Positions 1 to 12,715 of a stretch of 64,000 nucleotides of DNA are shown one piece after another; within the stretch, counting starts at the first letter, position 1; each line of letters starts with the position of its first letter. Made by a program: the position numbers and the translations under genes. This stretch comes from Andrena cerasifolii. Taxonomy: Eukaryota; Arthropoda; Insecta; Hymenoptera; Andrenidae. The stretch spans positions 18,299,501 to 18,363,500 of the forward strand of contig NC_135118.1 in the NCBI RefSeq assembly GCF_050908995.1, in the 5' to 3' direction. Under the pieces are notes generated by a model. That model did no database searches. It was given only the letters and a program-made list of their open reading frames with translations, and was not told where the DNA came from.

Positions 1-1553
1 CCTAAAACATCGTCACGTGTTTCTGAGTCAGTCCGCGCGGTAGTACACGCTGGTCACCACCACCTGTTCAGCGTGCGTTCGCGAGCACGAGGGAAATAAA
101 GTGGCATCCTCCATTCCCCCGGTAGTATGGATAAATCATTAAGAATTTATTTATGAACATAGATATGTATAAGATTCTGAAAAAGTGATTAACCCGGCTC
201 GGCTAGACTTCACTTACGAAATTTCTTGGGTAAGTCCCAGTCCCTCTAACGCGATACGGTAAACGTACTCCGACGCGGTGAAACCTGTTCTCGGCCACGT
301 GATAAACATAGTTTTGTTTCTCAGAAATTTTAGGATCTCCTCTGTCCGGGGGAATTAATTTGTCAGTTGTACACTGCGGTGGGTTATGGTATGGGAGCGG
401 AAAGCGCCTTCGGGGCTTCGGCACTGGGAATCCTCTAGAAAAAAAAGGTGCGACAAATTAATTTCTTTTTCATGTTCCTTTGGCTGACGAAAGGGGTTAT
501 TAATCTGTTGTTGGTGAATTGGGAAATTTTGGAACAAACAAATTCTGTGAATATAGTAACAAATGCGTACAATATTTGATATCTTTTTCAATAGATGTAA
601 TAAATTTTGCATGTTGAAAAATTTCGACTCATGGATTTTATGCAATTTTTTCTGCAGAAATTTATCTCGTTTTTTCGTTCGTTTAATGGAACTTTGTAAC
701 GGTACGAGAAAACTGTGCGTTTGTTATGATCTATCACAATACCAAAGGGAAACTAAAATTATATTAAAAAGATAAAAAACGCGACAATTTTACCTAGGGG
801 CTGATTTCACCTCGTCAGAGAGAATTTCCGCAAAAATAATTACTCCTTGCCTACTCCAATTAAAATAAAAATTTTCAGGTTTGGTATATTTCCTTGTTAG
901 AAGAGAATTTCTTACAGAAAATGTGGCAAACTGTATGTAGAAACTGTGATAAAAGGCAACCTTAATCTAATAAAAGCTACCCTAAAAAATGTAGAAGAAT
1001 AAAAAAACTGTAAAAACCAGTTCAACCGCAAGAAATCTCCCTGTCCCGATAATTTTGCAACTACTTAGGTGTGTTTAGCACAAAATTAGCATCGATTACA
1101 AGATTTATGCTCGCTAATCGGTTAAACGATTTCAGAATTGTCATAACCACCAAAGATGGCGTCTTCTGATGTACCTACTATACAAAAAGTTGCGGTACTT
1201 GTATTTCTTAAACAGGGATCACATTACTAAATAGATTGTGTCTGGAAGCACGTTCCCGAGTGCCATTAACGAGTAGCGTAACTTTTTATCGACATACACG
1301 TGTAAAACCAACTAGATTAGCAAAAAGGCAATACGAACAGTAGTAAAACCGTAGTAAAAAATATCACGTGCAATGATAATTGAATCTTTTTCCTAACTTT
1401 TTACTATATTTTCCTTGTTCCTCTGTTTATACATAAATTCTGGGAAAATAGAATGCCACAAGTAAATGCATGGTAATTTAATCTATTCAGAGTTTTGCAA
1501 GAAAATTCTCAGAAACGTATTGTGTGATGTGTGAAATTGGTCCAAACTATCCA
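1..1553. other. Gene-free AT-rich stretch
   Basis: I see no recognisable gene, RNA or clear transposon here. The open frames in this stretch are short, lack splice context and have no known domain. A short block near 780-840 resembles the 'gggctgatttcacc' wording seen in other repeats of this window and may be an old repeat fragment. Confidence 0.5.
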
Positions 1554-2075
1554 TAGTGATTATCGATGTACATTTTTTCGTTCAATATCGATGCATGAAA
1601 TATATTATTCAAAAAGTATCGGTATTGGTAATATCGATACGAAGATCATAATAATTTTGCAATTGAAAAATAAGCTACATAGATTCGAGGGAATATCATT
1701 TTGGATTAAAAATAATTTTCTGAGATAAAAACTTTTCTATTTAAGAAATTATTTTATTTAAATTAAGATTCAAAGTATTAAAATGAAAACAAGTAATTTA
1801 CATTTCAAACCATATTTATAAAGGAAACTAGAATTTATATTTTAATAAGAAAAAACATGGGCATCATTCAGTACACATATACCTAGTATATTTAAAAAAT
1901 TATTAGCTTGAATTGGCTTGAACGAAGAAAGGTTCAGCAAAAACTATCGATATTTTCACCAAAATTCTCGATACCTGTAATTATTATTAGTGTTTGAAAT
2001 ATCGATCAAAATTACTGATATATCGACAGGCAAGTATCGATACGTACAGTTATCGATAAATATCGCGAATCACTA
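1554..2075. repeat. Inverted-repeat element with TATCGATA-type motif cluster
   Basis: The left end reads TAGTGATTATCGAT and the right end, reversed, reads TAGTGATTCGCGATATTT followed by ATCGAT, so the block has related inverted ends of the TAGTG/CACTA kind seen in some hAT elements. Between them lie about ten copies of ATCGAT or TATCGATA-like words (about 1560-1640 and 1945-2065). No 8-bp target duplication could be matched, so the class is an inference. It contains no convincing transposase frame. Confidence 0.45.
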
Positions 2076-4057
2076 GATTGTTATAACGAGTTGAAAAGAC
2101 TGTTTTTCATAGCTTCAGGATATGCTCCGACGAAATTAAACTAGGTCCGTGCGTTAAATAGCTTCGGTATTGTTGCCCATCCTTTACTGCGCAGTGTCTC
2201 ACCCAGTTATCGCAGGTTTTTTATCTTTAAAACCTGTTTCCTCCTAAAGAAAAAATCACCTCTGAACATACATGCAGATGATTCGTGTAGCTATATAACA
2301 CGTTCGAATACAGTAAGGTTGTTCACACATCCAAAGGACGTGTCTTTTTTCACATCAGTCGCAATGGCAGTTGCCTTGAAAAAGGAGAATTATGACAAGA
2401 TAACTGTACCTACTGCATTCGGTGAAACATTTTTACATACAACAAATGGGAATTCAACAGATATTTATATAACTCAAAAATCAATATTATGCTGCTCGAG
2501 GTTACTAGATGCTTAATAAAGATCCTACATTTAGGCACCGTTCTCTAATGGGTAAATACAATCCGATAAACCGTATGTGTATGAACGTTAACACCCTAAC
2601 TAATGTGTTCGATTTCTTCGACTGCTCATTTCATACATTTAGAACCAGAGTTATTAATCATATACGTAACTAGCTGTTATTTCGTTTTACATTGGCTTTT
2701 ATGTGCTTATCTCTATGTGACTTATTCTGCCACCATATTGGGTATTATGTATGTAATTTTCTAATCTGTACACACTGCTGTATATTGATTTATCAAAGGG
2801 CTCCCGTTTAAATAAATAAACAAAATAAATAAATAAAGTTTATTATCTGTTCCACCTCCGATATTTCTTTCGCGCTGCAGATTCTCACATTCGGGGCATA
2901 CAATTGTCTGATTGTTTAGGAAATTTCTGTTAAAACTTTACGAAACCACGGGGACATGAAAAATGCAGCGTATCTACTAATGCCGGAATTCTTGACGCAA
3001 GAAATCTTCTCAAGGAATGAATCGATCGAGCATTCGTGACGATGGATGCTACGTAAACGCGTGAAAATTGATAGGGATTCCAAGAAAATTTTACAAGGTG
3101 TTAAGCGTTCGCTGATATTCGTGGACAGTGCCTAAATTATATGTCTCTAAAGCGTCGAGATATTATTCAAATTGCGAAGTACGAACGCGGAAAGGAAAAG
3201 TCGTAGTTGCATGGTACAGGTGTCTTGGAGAATACTGGAATTTTCTACCATCGAACGTGCGATTTTTTTTTGATAATTCTTTTACCAGGATTAATTACTG
3301 TTTACCAGTCAGAGCGTTGCATAATTTCGTTGGCAGCCGTGGATGGATCGTTAAGGATAAGCTCAGTTGCCTCCTTCGCTAGTCAAAGATCTCTCGTACG
3401 TGGCTGCCTTGCTATCTTGCATTTCGTTTCCGTTCCCTTACGTCACGGCCATTAGTACACTGGCGCATATTTGCTACAAATGGAATCCACGTGAATTCAT
3501 ATCTATTGTTAGAGGAATCGAGCCAGAGATTGGAATCGTCGCTGAGCCACGCGGTAAATCGAGCGGACGAATAAAGAGCCACTTACGATTTTACCGATTC
3601 TACCGTCTGACTCTTTGTGAGTTAACATCCGGTTGCATCGTGTGTGGAACGTAAGGGAGGGGGGGGGGGGAACTTTTGGTAGGATGAAACGTTTCAGTGG
3701 TTTCAATTTCGAACGAAAGTTGCGGTGGCGTTTAGAAAAACGAACGGAGGAAAATTGAGTGCCAATGTTTCCCATTCCGTTGAGTAATGCCTCTAAAAAT
3801 GACAGGCAGGTTTCTCGGTGAACGTAAGGGGATTACCCTAAAGTTAACTCGATAAGTGGCTGCTACATTACGTTATCAAAACCCAGGATCAGTTTCTTGA
3901 ACGTAAGGATAGGAAACTCCGTGGAATTCAAGAAACTAAGTACTTGTTAATTCTTCTTACCGTCTACTGTTACGCCTTTAATTAGTTATATGTATTCATT
4001 ATCTTTAATGATTGTAGCGGTTCAAGTATTGGTAAAGTTTAACCACTATAATTCTAT
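2076..4057. other. No recognised gene
   Basis: The stretch holds low-complexity AAATAAAT near 2810-2840 and a poly-G run near 3657-3670. Open frames of up to 95 codons at 3128-3775 overlap on both strands, show no known domain and have no splice-site support. I see nothing else in it. Confidence 0.5.
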
Positions 4058-4814
4058 TTAAAGGGGTGTTGGGTGTAGAGCCCATGAAAATAGGTGATCT
4101 TTAAGAATTAATTAAAGGAAAACTACTACATATAATTTAATGGGACTTTTTCAATTGAATCAAGGATGCTTTAAGCTATATTAAGAAAATTTTATTCCTA
4201 TGTTGGTACATAAATATGTATGTTAATAGGCAACATTTTAAAAAACATTTACTTAAAAAAACGGTACCTAAAACTTTAAACCCGTTTTTCTGAAAACGAT
4301 GTTTTTCGAATTGCTTTCTCGAATCGCCCGAGTTACTTCAAACTTGGCATATATCTTCAGTGGATGTCCCATTCTCGCTGATAATAATACTAAGTCGGTT
4401 TTTGCAAAATTAGACTTTTTCGACTTAACAAACCTGGGAATTTTTGGCAGAACTCGATGTATTCTTTAGACGCTGCCTTCTTTTTTAATGTTTAGTATTT
4501 CTCATTTAATATAGTTCAGGCGATAGCCACTCTCATACAGATTACACAAATTTTTAAATTTTCTATTTCAGATAACTGCAACGGCTGATTTTATGCTAAC
4601 ATTGCGCATATGTTTTTTATAAGGCGCTCTATTTGAAGCACTATAACTCCGGACATAACCACTATTTTTGCATACAATTTTTTCTTCATATTCTCTAAAC
4701 ATTGACAAATGAAGCCACAAAGCTTCAAGTAAATATCTTTAGCGGTTTTGTTTTAAAAAAATCCCAAAGTTCGCATCATTTTTCGTCCGTGAAGGTAGGG
4801 AGACGACCCCTTAA
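4058..4814. mobile_element. TTAA-flanked MITE, copy A
   Basis: The element starts at TTAA followed by AGGGGTGTTGGG and ends with GACGACCCC followed by TTAA. Its subterminal block (about 4080-4190, 'aaaataggtgatctttaagaa' and the following sequence) is closely similar to the block at 30520-30600, so both belong to one family. TTAA at both ends fits piggyBac-type target duplication. No transposase frame is present, so it is non-autonomous. Confidence 0.6.
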
Positions 4815-7094
4815 GTTAATACTGTGTATGCATCGTGGTCGTGATACGATTTCTATGAAAATAAATTTATATTATTTGTGTTGATAAGGCCATTGGTAAA
4901 TGGAATTGTTTCTGCAAATGATTAAATAATCTTCATTATTGTCAATGAGTCAGAAAATTATGTAATACATTATCAACCTCGTTTGGATCTCCAGACCTCG
5001 GTTTACCTAACAGATCTAATTTAGCTCGTCACAATTTGCCGAGCCATCGTTCGACAGTAAATTTAGGCTGGACTCATTTTCCATACGACTTGCAAACGTG
5101 GTTTATAGTAATCGTTATAATTAAACCAAGAAATTCGATTCACAATCATCTAAGTTTCATTTCCCTTCAAATATTAGTTTCACTGTCTTTCAAAGTTCTG
5201 ATAAATATTGTTTGTTCGCTATAAAATAATGCAAGGATCCTTTAAATTAAACTAATTTAGTTTATTACCTTGGACGGAATTAATTTGAGAAATTTCAGTT
5301 TAATAATCACATTAAATACCATTTTCAATATCTTTTAAGGAAGAGCAGGAAATAATATCTCTTCCAACGCTGTTTGCAGTATTTATAAAACTCTACCACG
5401 AACAATTAATACTTACCATTCAGAAAGAGAACGTTCATTTTCTATAATTTCCTGTCCTGTACTTTTCTCAAGATGGCTGTAACTCGTTTTGCCCCTCAAG
5501 GCGTGCAAAATACGCTGTTAAAGCTTTAACCCATGAAGCTTCATTTCGCCTTACTTCCGACGACCACGCGAGTCAAATTAAATACGAAACTGGCTCAGCA
5601 ACGAGTTTAAACACCATCGTCTCCGATATTCCCGAAGCCACGAATCTTGCATTATAAAATATTATCTCCTACATCCATTAATCTCCTAAACGGAAGGGCG
5701 AGATCTGTTCACTTCGAAGGAGAAAGAGATAATTCTGAACACGTACAGGAGTACTGGCAACGAATGTGCAACGGAACCTGTTCACGTTACGTGAATTCCA
5801 TTACGAGGCCCTGCTATTCTAATTTACCATCACGGCATGCTTCACGACCGCAGGGTCAATATTTCCTCAGAATCGCAGCAACTCTGTATTACCTTCCGGT
5901 CACTTAATTTTATCCGTCATTAAAAACACCAAAACAGTTACCACAACCAAAACCCAAAAGCACAAGCTAGTTACTTCTTTCCAACGCGAACATGTAACCA
6001 GATATCGCTGTGGATAATAAAACGTACATGAAACGTGAAGGATAAGTTGCAATACCGTCATTATTGCATAAAAAATAATCTCCGGGATATTCGATTTTGA
6101 AGCATGAAACAGAATTTTATTTCTCACACAAGATCGTGAATGAACATTGCTGTAAGGCTGATTAGAAAGCGTTCTGGTAACACGTGAAGTTCATGGAAAT
6201 GATGCGCGCTGGCTCGGGCGGTAACCACGTGATCGAAGGAATTCTGAATTTCTCGGCCGATACGTATGCAAGCCCGATGCCGGTGGTTCCCCGTTATCTG
6301 CGATCGAACCTGCATTTTCTCCTGGTGGCAGTCATCGCTTGCATTCCTCGCAGATTCTTGTAAAACATGCGGATATCTAAATCCGTTATTCCACAATTCC
6401 GTTTCCAATCCCACCGCACATTCCCTTCCTCGGCTCACCGTATTTTCGAAATTGCTGACTCAATTATGTAACGCCCTGTCCGCGCTGTATCCGTGTCCTT
6501 TGTTCCGCGTCGATACTGCAAAAAAAAACGCGTCATTCTTGTATCGAGGAGGGGAGTTATTTACGTAATGTCATTCATCCAACTAGAGCAAATGTTTAAT
6601 ATTTAATTCTACGACGGAAACTACATTTTTTATTAGAGCATTCTGTTCTCATCGGTATTAGTCTATTGAAATAATTATGTGCTGGCAAAACCACATTTAA
6701 GTACATACATAGCGCGTCAGTGTCGGCGAGAATATTTCAAGTAAATGTAGTTTAAATTGAAATGTAATTTTAAATTCTGTCGAACGAAGAGTGTTGATTA
6801 TTTAATTCAATAGACTACATGTCAGATTCATGTAACCCAACAGCTGATTCTGGTTAAAGCTTGCTCGGTCGCTTCGACTAATTATTCCCGTTCAGTGGGT
6901 CGAAACGATCGAATTATTTGAAGAATTGCGAACAAGAATAAGCGTTGATGTCACGTAAGTTGGAGGATATTCGGGCAGCGTCGGGGGCTAAGTTAATGGC
7001 AGAGCCTGTGTCTAAAACGTCTGCAGCACATATCTCGCATCAGATTGGGAGTAATGTGCCAAAAATGGAGTCAATGGAGATGCGTTTCACACGG
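4815..7094. other. No recognised gene upstream of the tRNA
   Basis: A moderately GC-rich patch at about 6120-6570 is open on both strands for about 100 codons, but neither product resembles a known family and no splice sites support an exon. The rest is AT-rich and shows no repeat structure that I can define. Confidence 0.45.
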
Positions 7095-7176
7095 GACGAG
7101 GTGGCCGAGTGGTTAAGGCGTTGGACTGCTAATCCAATGTGCTCTGCACGCGTGGGTTCGAATCCCATCCTCGTCG
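7095..7176 (+). tRNA. tRNA-Ser (anticodon GCT)
   Basis: An 82-nt cloverleaf reads out fully. The 7-bp acceptor stem pairs GACGAGG with CCTCGTC, with G as the discriminator base, the usual one for serine. The D arm is GCCGAGTGGTTAAGGC, which also serves as box A. The anticodon stem TTGGA/TCCAA encloses the loop CTGCTAA, with anticodon GCT at 7128-7130. A long class II variable arm folds as GTGC-TCT-GCAC, and the T arm GTGGG-TTCGAAT-CCCAT carries box B. It decodes AGC and AGU. No intron or CCA is encoded, as expected for a nuclear gene. Confidence 0.97.
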
Positions 7177-7183
7177 AATTCGC

Positions 7184-7188
7184 TTTTT
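7184..7188 (+). terminator. Pol III terminator of tRNA-Ser(GCT)
   Basis: A run of five T residues lies 7 nt after the discriminator base, the usual stop signal for RNA polymerase III. Confidence 0.8.
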
Positions 7189-9357
7189 GTTACCTTACAA
7201 GGATGTGTCCCAGTTATGTCATGTCGTGCAAGGCACAAGGGTAAATAGAAAGGATCGAGAAGAGAGGTGGTGTTGTACCATGCGTTCCAAGAATTCGGAA
7301 TAATTTTCCGCGAATAAAAATTACAAACGTAAGAAGACTCGTCCTGTAATTTCGCGAACGTAAGTTCAATCGTGTAAGTAGAGAACGTGTTTGTTTGGTA
7401 ATAAAAAAAAGCTAAGTCGGTTCGATTATATTCGAACAATGATCTAATATTGTATACAAAATGAATTAATAATTTCATTAATATATTTGTGTACTTTTAA
7501 TTACATAGCAATCAAGATTCTAAGTATTCGGAACAGAATATTTAAGAATGGAGAAATTCTGCGAAGTTCGTATATACATAAGACGTAGATTTTGTTTCTA
7601 TAACGTTATTATATACAGTTCTTGTCTGCGATTAAACAGAAATATTTACCTACTCATTCATTTTTCAGGTAGTTTCTTCGGATATAGGCGTTAGTTACAC
7701 GTTTATCAGTTCTAGCTGTTGCACAATCGATTATGTAACTGCGGAATGTGCTTTACGTTCGATGATGAATTTTTTTAAGAAGCCCTCGAGACGTGCTTTG
7801 TCCAAACTACAATAGGCGCTCGAATAAATTTATTGTAAAATTTGCAACTTAAAAGGGATCAAGTATCAACAAGCGCAACGTTCTTTAATTAGTAATCAGC
7901 ACAGATTTCCCGTGTTCCACGCGTTCTTATCGATCGCGTATATCGGAAAAAAGCAATCGGAAGTGTGAAAGCTTAGTCCAATAGATATTCTCATCGTCAT
8001 AATGTATTCATGACGTTAACTATTGCGCATTAACGAAACAGTTGTTATGCATCTGTATTATGTGAGCAACGATCTACTTGTTTGGTGGAGCATAACGTGG
8101 TCGCAAATGATTTCCCATTCTTATTTTGCATTTGCGAGTGTTATAAACTCTGCGTGTAGGCACTGTTTATATCGAATTCTTATATTCGACGTATATTTCT
8201 GAAAATATGCCTAAAATACATGTAATATAATTTGAATAATATACTTTGGATTCCGATCTAAAATACACGTAGTCATAAATAAATCAGCTGGCACTAGAAG
8301 GTTGCAGTAAATATTGATTATGAATATTAAAATATATAAGATGCTAACTAGAATGAAATGTACTGTTCTCGTAGAAGTGTCAGTCACCTTTGTCATTGCC
8401 GCCAGGTGTACGTACACGAATGAGTAATGATGTACCAATGAACGCAAGTTAAGTCGCTATAGTGATACATTGGCATTGGTAACGCTGCTGTCACTTGCAG
8501 CGATAACTCTATACGGGTATTGAAAGCACTATTTTGCCTTACTCAAGGATATCCCGGTATACTTTTACTTTATTTTAATCACGCTTTTGCTAAGAAGTTC
8601 CTTGAATATAGAAGTGTGTATCATAGAACCACAATATGGTATTTCCTTGTGTGAAAAAGAATGTAACATACTTCGTATAGCGTGGGTTAGATTTACATAG
8701 AGGAAAGTAGATGTTATATTTTCTCGAGGAAAGGTTTCATCTAAAACGTCTGAAGAAACCTTGACGCGCATGTTTTATTTTCATTGTACCTAGGTACGCA
8801 CGCGAAAATTCAGCGAACGTGTTCTGGATCCCCCTATCAGATATACATACAGCAGATAACGTCGATACAGTGACACGTGATGCATCTGTATGTACATTTA
8901 TTTCAACTACTTTAGATTATATTAGGCTCAAGGACATTGTACGCCCATGTATATCTGTCCCTTAAAAAAATCTCCGGGCACAATTTATTCAGCTAATCTC
9001 GACGGCTGATGAGATACCGTATTGATCAAGGCTATCGAATCTATAACTTACAATTAGTAATAAGATCATAGGTTGTAATCCCTTATCGGCGTTAGATTTA
9101 TTTCAGTGTTAAGAAATGCCTGACGCTTCTGAAATAGCTATTGATTATCGTTAATCGAAGTGGTTTCTATTCCTGTTCTTTGTAACAATGAAATATTTCT
9201 CGCCACTTTCATTAACCACCTGATTTTTATTAAATATCTCCTTGCCATTTTTCTCTCGCAAGTATATGCGATTTAGAATATTAACCCATCCGAGTAACCT
9301 GTTCTTTCAATTCACCATTAACGAACGGACGTTGAATGAAAATTATATAAAAGAAAA
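7189..9357. other. No recognised gene
   Basis: This is AT-rich DNA between the first tRNA and the repeat cluster. The frames here (up to 78 codons on either strand) lack domains, splice context and codon bias. I see no defined repeat. Confidence 0.5.
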
Positions 9358-9574
9358 TTATGTTGAACGATTTTATTAAAAATGTAGTAAAAGCTAACTT
9401 AAAATGCACTGAAAACTAAAAAATAATTATTTTCTTGTACTTCAATTTTGATGGTGTTAATATCTCTTTAAATAAAATCGTCACAATTGATGTACAAGAA
9501 AAGAATTATTTTTTAGTTTTTAGTGCATTTTAATTTACTTTTTACTACATTTTAAATAAAATCGTTTAACATAA
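9358..9574. repeat. Palindromic MITE, CACTRAAAACTAAAAAATAATT family, copy 1
   Basis: The two halves are inverted copies about 95 nt long. The left begins TTATGTTGAACGATTTTATT and contains 'ctaaaaaataattattttc'; the right contains 'gaattattttttagttttt' and ends AAAATCGTTTAACATAA. The centre is a short spacer near 9456-9480. Related copies lie at 12947-13214 and, by the subterminal motif, near 9713 and 15421-15590. It has no coding capacity. Confidence 0.7.
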
Positions 9575-9712
9575 ATATTTTTTTATATATATTTTATTGT
9601 CCACTTTTCAGTGTTTGTGGATTTACATTTCACAGCTCAGACTTCTTTACAAATATCTTTTATTGCTATACAGTTTAACAGTTTGCTTAAACGTTGTAGT
9701 GCTACAGTCACT

Positions 9713-10085
9713 AAAAAATAATTATTTTCTTGTACTACAATTTCTACTACGAACGCCTGCAAAGTTTTAGTTTTACTGTTCGTACATACATGGCGAATCA
9801 TTTCTCGATAAATTGTGTATTTTCTGTAATCGTCGATGCGACTAGCGTCCCGAACGCAGCTGGTTTCAGTCGTTTTCGTAAAGAATTTGATTGGCTCGTT
9901 TCAAGTCGTTTCGATTTGTGGTTATGTGTTACATTTATCGATGACTGAGTAATTTTTTCACCCGCTCAGGGTTAATTTTTTTCTTTAAATATATTGTCAT
10001 CCAACGTACGCACGCCTGCGAAGTTTCAAGACAATTGGATAGTTGGAAGTGGGTTAAATTTGAGTTGCCAGACTCGAACCATACA
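9713..10085. repeat. Dispersed repeat, inverted partner of 12716-12975
   Basis: The block starts with 'cactaaaaaataattattt', contains 'tttcaagtcgtttcgatttg' (near 9898) and ends with 'ggatagttggaagtgggtt'. All three segments recur in reverse complement at 12716-12975. Because the two copies face each other, they flank a 2.6-kb segment that holds the tRNA-Ser(AGA) gene and the AT microsatellite. Confidence 0.55.
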
Positions 10086-10774
10086 TACAAACAAACAGAG
10101 GATCGAAGCTGAATAAAATCGTTTAAAAATCAGTAATCATCAGCGGTAGGTGTCATCCCAGAATAGACGAGGCGTTTCTATTACATATAATGCCCATGGC
10201 ATTGTGCACGCATGTCCGATTGATAACATTGCATCACGATCATGCTTCGTAATCACGCTCTGCCTTATCGACATCGTCAGCTCTCGAATCGCTCGTTTGT
10301 GCTGGGATATGTGACGCTTTTGTGCCGTAGGTATACACGGAGTTGGTTGCCTGATTGTGCTCGATTATGCAAAAATGCCCCGCGAAAGAGGAAGCATTGG
10401 GGAAACGACGCCGTTGTTAAGTAAGTTGCTCTTTTGAAAATTTAACCTGTCCACAGTATCAATCAGGTCTCAATGACATAACTCGATTCGCCCATCGTTT
10501 CTCATGTTTTGTATATGTTCCACAACGGTTATATGCTGTTCGTTGAATCATAAGTGCCTTCAGCCGCGCACAGTTTACCAATCATCACGGTTATCGTGCT
10601 TCGACTTAGTTTCACGCAGAACTGTCGGATTAGTCGCATAATTGGAGGTTGCAGGTAATTGTACAATGAAGGAAATGCCGTGACAATTCGTTTTTGCTAT
10701 ATAATTTCGTGATATTAGAATGTTTTTTGTGTCCACCTGGTATTTCTGTTGGACGAGGGCAGTGGGAGAACGTA

Positions 10775-10856
10775 GCAGTCGTGGCCGAGTGGTTAAGGCG
10801 TCTGACTAGAAATCAGATTCCCTCTGGGAGCGTAGGTTCGAGTCCTACCGACTGCG
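10775..10856 (+). tRNA. tRNA-Ser (anticodon AGA)
   Basis: An 82-nt gene folds as a class II tRNA. The acceptor stem is GCAGTCG/CGACTGC with discriminator G. The D arm GCCGAGTGGTTAAGGC is identical to that of the GCT gene 3.7 kb upstream. The anticodon stem TCTGA/TCAGA carries the loop CTAGAAA, with anticodon AGA at 10808-10810. A long variable arm follows, then the T arm GTAGG-TTCGAGT-CCTAC. It would read UCU and, after A34-to-inosine editing, UCC and UCA. It is intronless, has no encoded CCA, and its internal box A and box B are intact. Confidence 0.97.
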
Positions 10857-10868
10857 GTGGAATATTAA

Positions 10869-10878
10869 TTTTTTTTTT
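10869..10878 (+). terminator. Pol III terminator of tRNA-Ser(AGA)
   Basis: Ten consecutive T residues lie 12 nt after the discriminator base, a strong RNA polymerase III stop signal. Confidence 0.85.
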
Positions 10879-10987
10879 ATTTTAGATTCGTTACATTTCA
10901 ACCATTTTTCGAAGTTTAATATATTATTCAACTGTAATAAATTAATTTTTAATTTTTTATTAGTAGAGGCAACACATTTATAACATA

Positions 10988-11158
10988 CTAGCTTTACCAC
11001 TTCGGCTTCGCCCGAAATTTAGATTCTGATTTTATAAAAAAAGGAATTTTTTAGTTTTTTTTTTGTGAAAATAAACACGTTCGTCTGGATTAGTCGGATA
11101 TAATGAGCTGAGGCACTTTTGACTGCTTTATATATTAAAATTTATTTTTAAGGAATGA
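10988..11158 (-). mobile_element. Helitron-like non-autonomous element, copy 1
   Basis: Read on the minus strand, the copy starts with TC after an A, carries 'aatatataaagcag', and ends with the hairpin CGGGCGAAGCCG a few bases before a terminal CTAG, followed by T. Insertion between A and T, a 5' TC, a 3' hairpin and a terminal CTRR are the known marks of Helitrons. The middle matches the copy at 14505-14710 ('gtgcctcagctc', 'aatcagaatctaaat'). It has no coding capacity. Confidence 0.6.
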
Positions 11159-11790
11159 TAACAAAACCTGTTTTTTATATTTTTTATTAAAACACGGGGA
11201 TACAAAAGCGAGTAGCAATTGTGATGGAGAATTTAGAAAAGTCAGAGCACTTGATTATTTAATATATCGATGTAACGATAACTTTCTGCTTTACTGCGCT
11301 ATCTTTTTGTGCGCGAGCGAGCATTCGGTGTGCAAGAAAGATTAATAATTAGTTGGAGTCTTGCTAGATAGCGCTAATTATTATATATTGTCTTTGCAGT
11401 GCACTCAAAATTTTTAAGCGCATGTGATCGCGATTGCGCGCGGGACTTCCGTGCCAAACAATCAATATAGAGATAACGAGGCGCAAGTATATTGTGTCTG
11501 GCTGTTTTCATCGACTTCTTTGTTGTATTTGGAGCCATAATCGTTTCAGTAGCAACTCGTGCTGGTCAGTTCAATTAAGTTCATTTATCTCTGGCGGACA
11601 TGTAATATTGTGATATGTTTCGCACATACACTTATTTCGTGTGTAACAGGGATCAATAAACTCAATTGAAGGGAATTCCATGAGTTACCATTATAGCGAA
11701 CTTAAATACAATCTTTGATAAAAGAAAGGGAATGTTACTAAGAAAACTTCAAACTCAATTTCGTATCAGAAAGTGTTCACGTATAAAAAG

Positions 11791-12101
11791 ATTATTGTAT
11801 ATATATATATATTATTTGTATATTATTGTATATAATAATAAACATTATATATATATATATTATATATATATAATAATAAAAATTAATAAAAATTATATAT
11901 ATATATATATAATATATAATAATAAAAATTAATAAAAATATATATATTATAAAAATTATATACATATTATATAATTTTTATTAATTTTTATTATTATATA
12001 TTATATATATATAATTTTTATTAATTTTTATTATTATATATTATATATATAATTTTTATTAATTTTTATTATTATATATTATATATATAATTTTTATAAT
12101 T
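11791..12101. repeat. AT microsatellite with AATAATAAAAATTAATAAAAATTATA units
   Basis: The stretch is built from (TA)n runs alternating with 'aataataaaaattaataaaa' on one side and its reverse complement on the other, so it can fold on itself about a centre near 11955. The 66-codon frame running through it is simple sequence, not a gene. Confidence 0.9.
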
Positions 12102-12715
12102 TGGGGGACTAAGTTGCTGTTGTAATTGCGATAAGTAATTATTCCCCTCCTTGAGATACAGTTCCCATACTTATTACTGGCCCCTTGTCAATTATATTTG
12201 CATCATTGTGCGTTTTAGAATTTAAAAATGTCTGTCAGAGTCTCAGAGTCCTCCAACTGACGAATACACGAGGTTCCTTATCTTTTTTTTGTTCCATTGG
12301 TTAGTCGTAATAAAAAGGAACAGAGTCGAAGAATTTAGTGGCGCCATAAAACGATTGTTAAAATATTATTCTGTGTGGAGATAAGTGGTAATTGTACTAA
12401 TTTAATGGCCGTGTCCCAAAATTACACTGGCGAAAGACATGATCCCGAATTTATGGCCAGTGTAAAGCGAGATATAAATCTTTTTTCTTCTTTTATTTAT
12501 TCATCGCAATTTACTATCAATTCTACAACGGAGTTACAAGTGTATTTCTTGACCAGTAAATCCTAAGACGAGTACACAACAAGAACTATATACAACAATT
12601 TGTTCCCAATAATATTTGCAATGGAAAGCTTCCCAAAACATCTATTTCAACGATTTTAATCAGATTCGATCCTCTGTTTGTTCCTTGTATGTTCTGTTCA
12701 AATCTAGAAACTCAA

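Noticed and set aside
6945..7244. 99-codon frame and an opposing 121-codon frame across the first tRNA gene
   Set aside because: Both run through tRNA-Ser(GCT), whose full cloverleaf explains the sequence.
10694..10885. 63-codon frame across the second tRNA gene
   Set aside because: It overlaps tRNA-Ser(AGA); the encoded peptide is a translation of the tRNA.
11732..11932. 66-codon frame rich in Tyr and Ile
   Set aside because: It is a translation of the (TA)n microsatellite.
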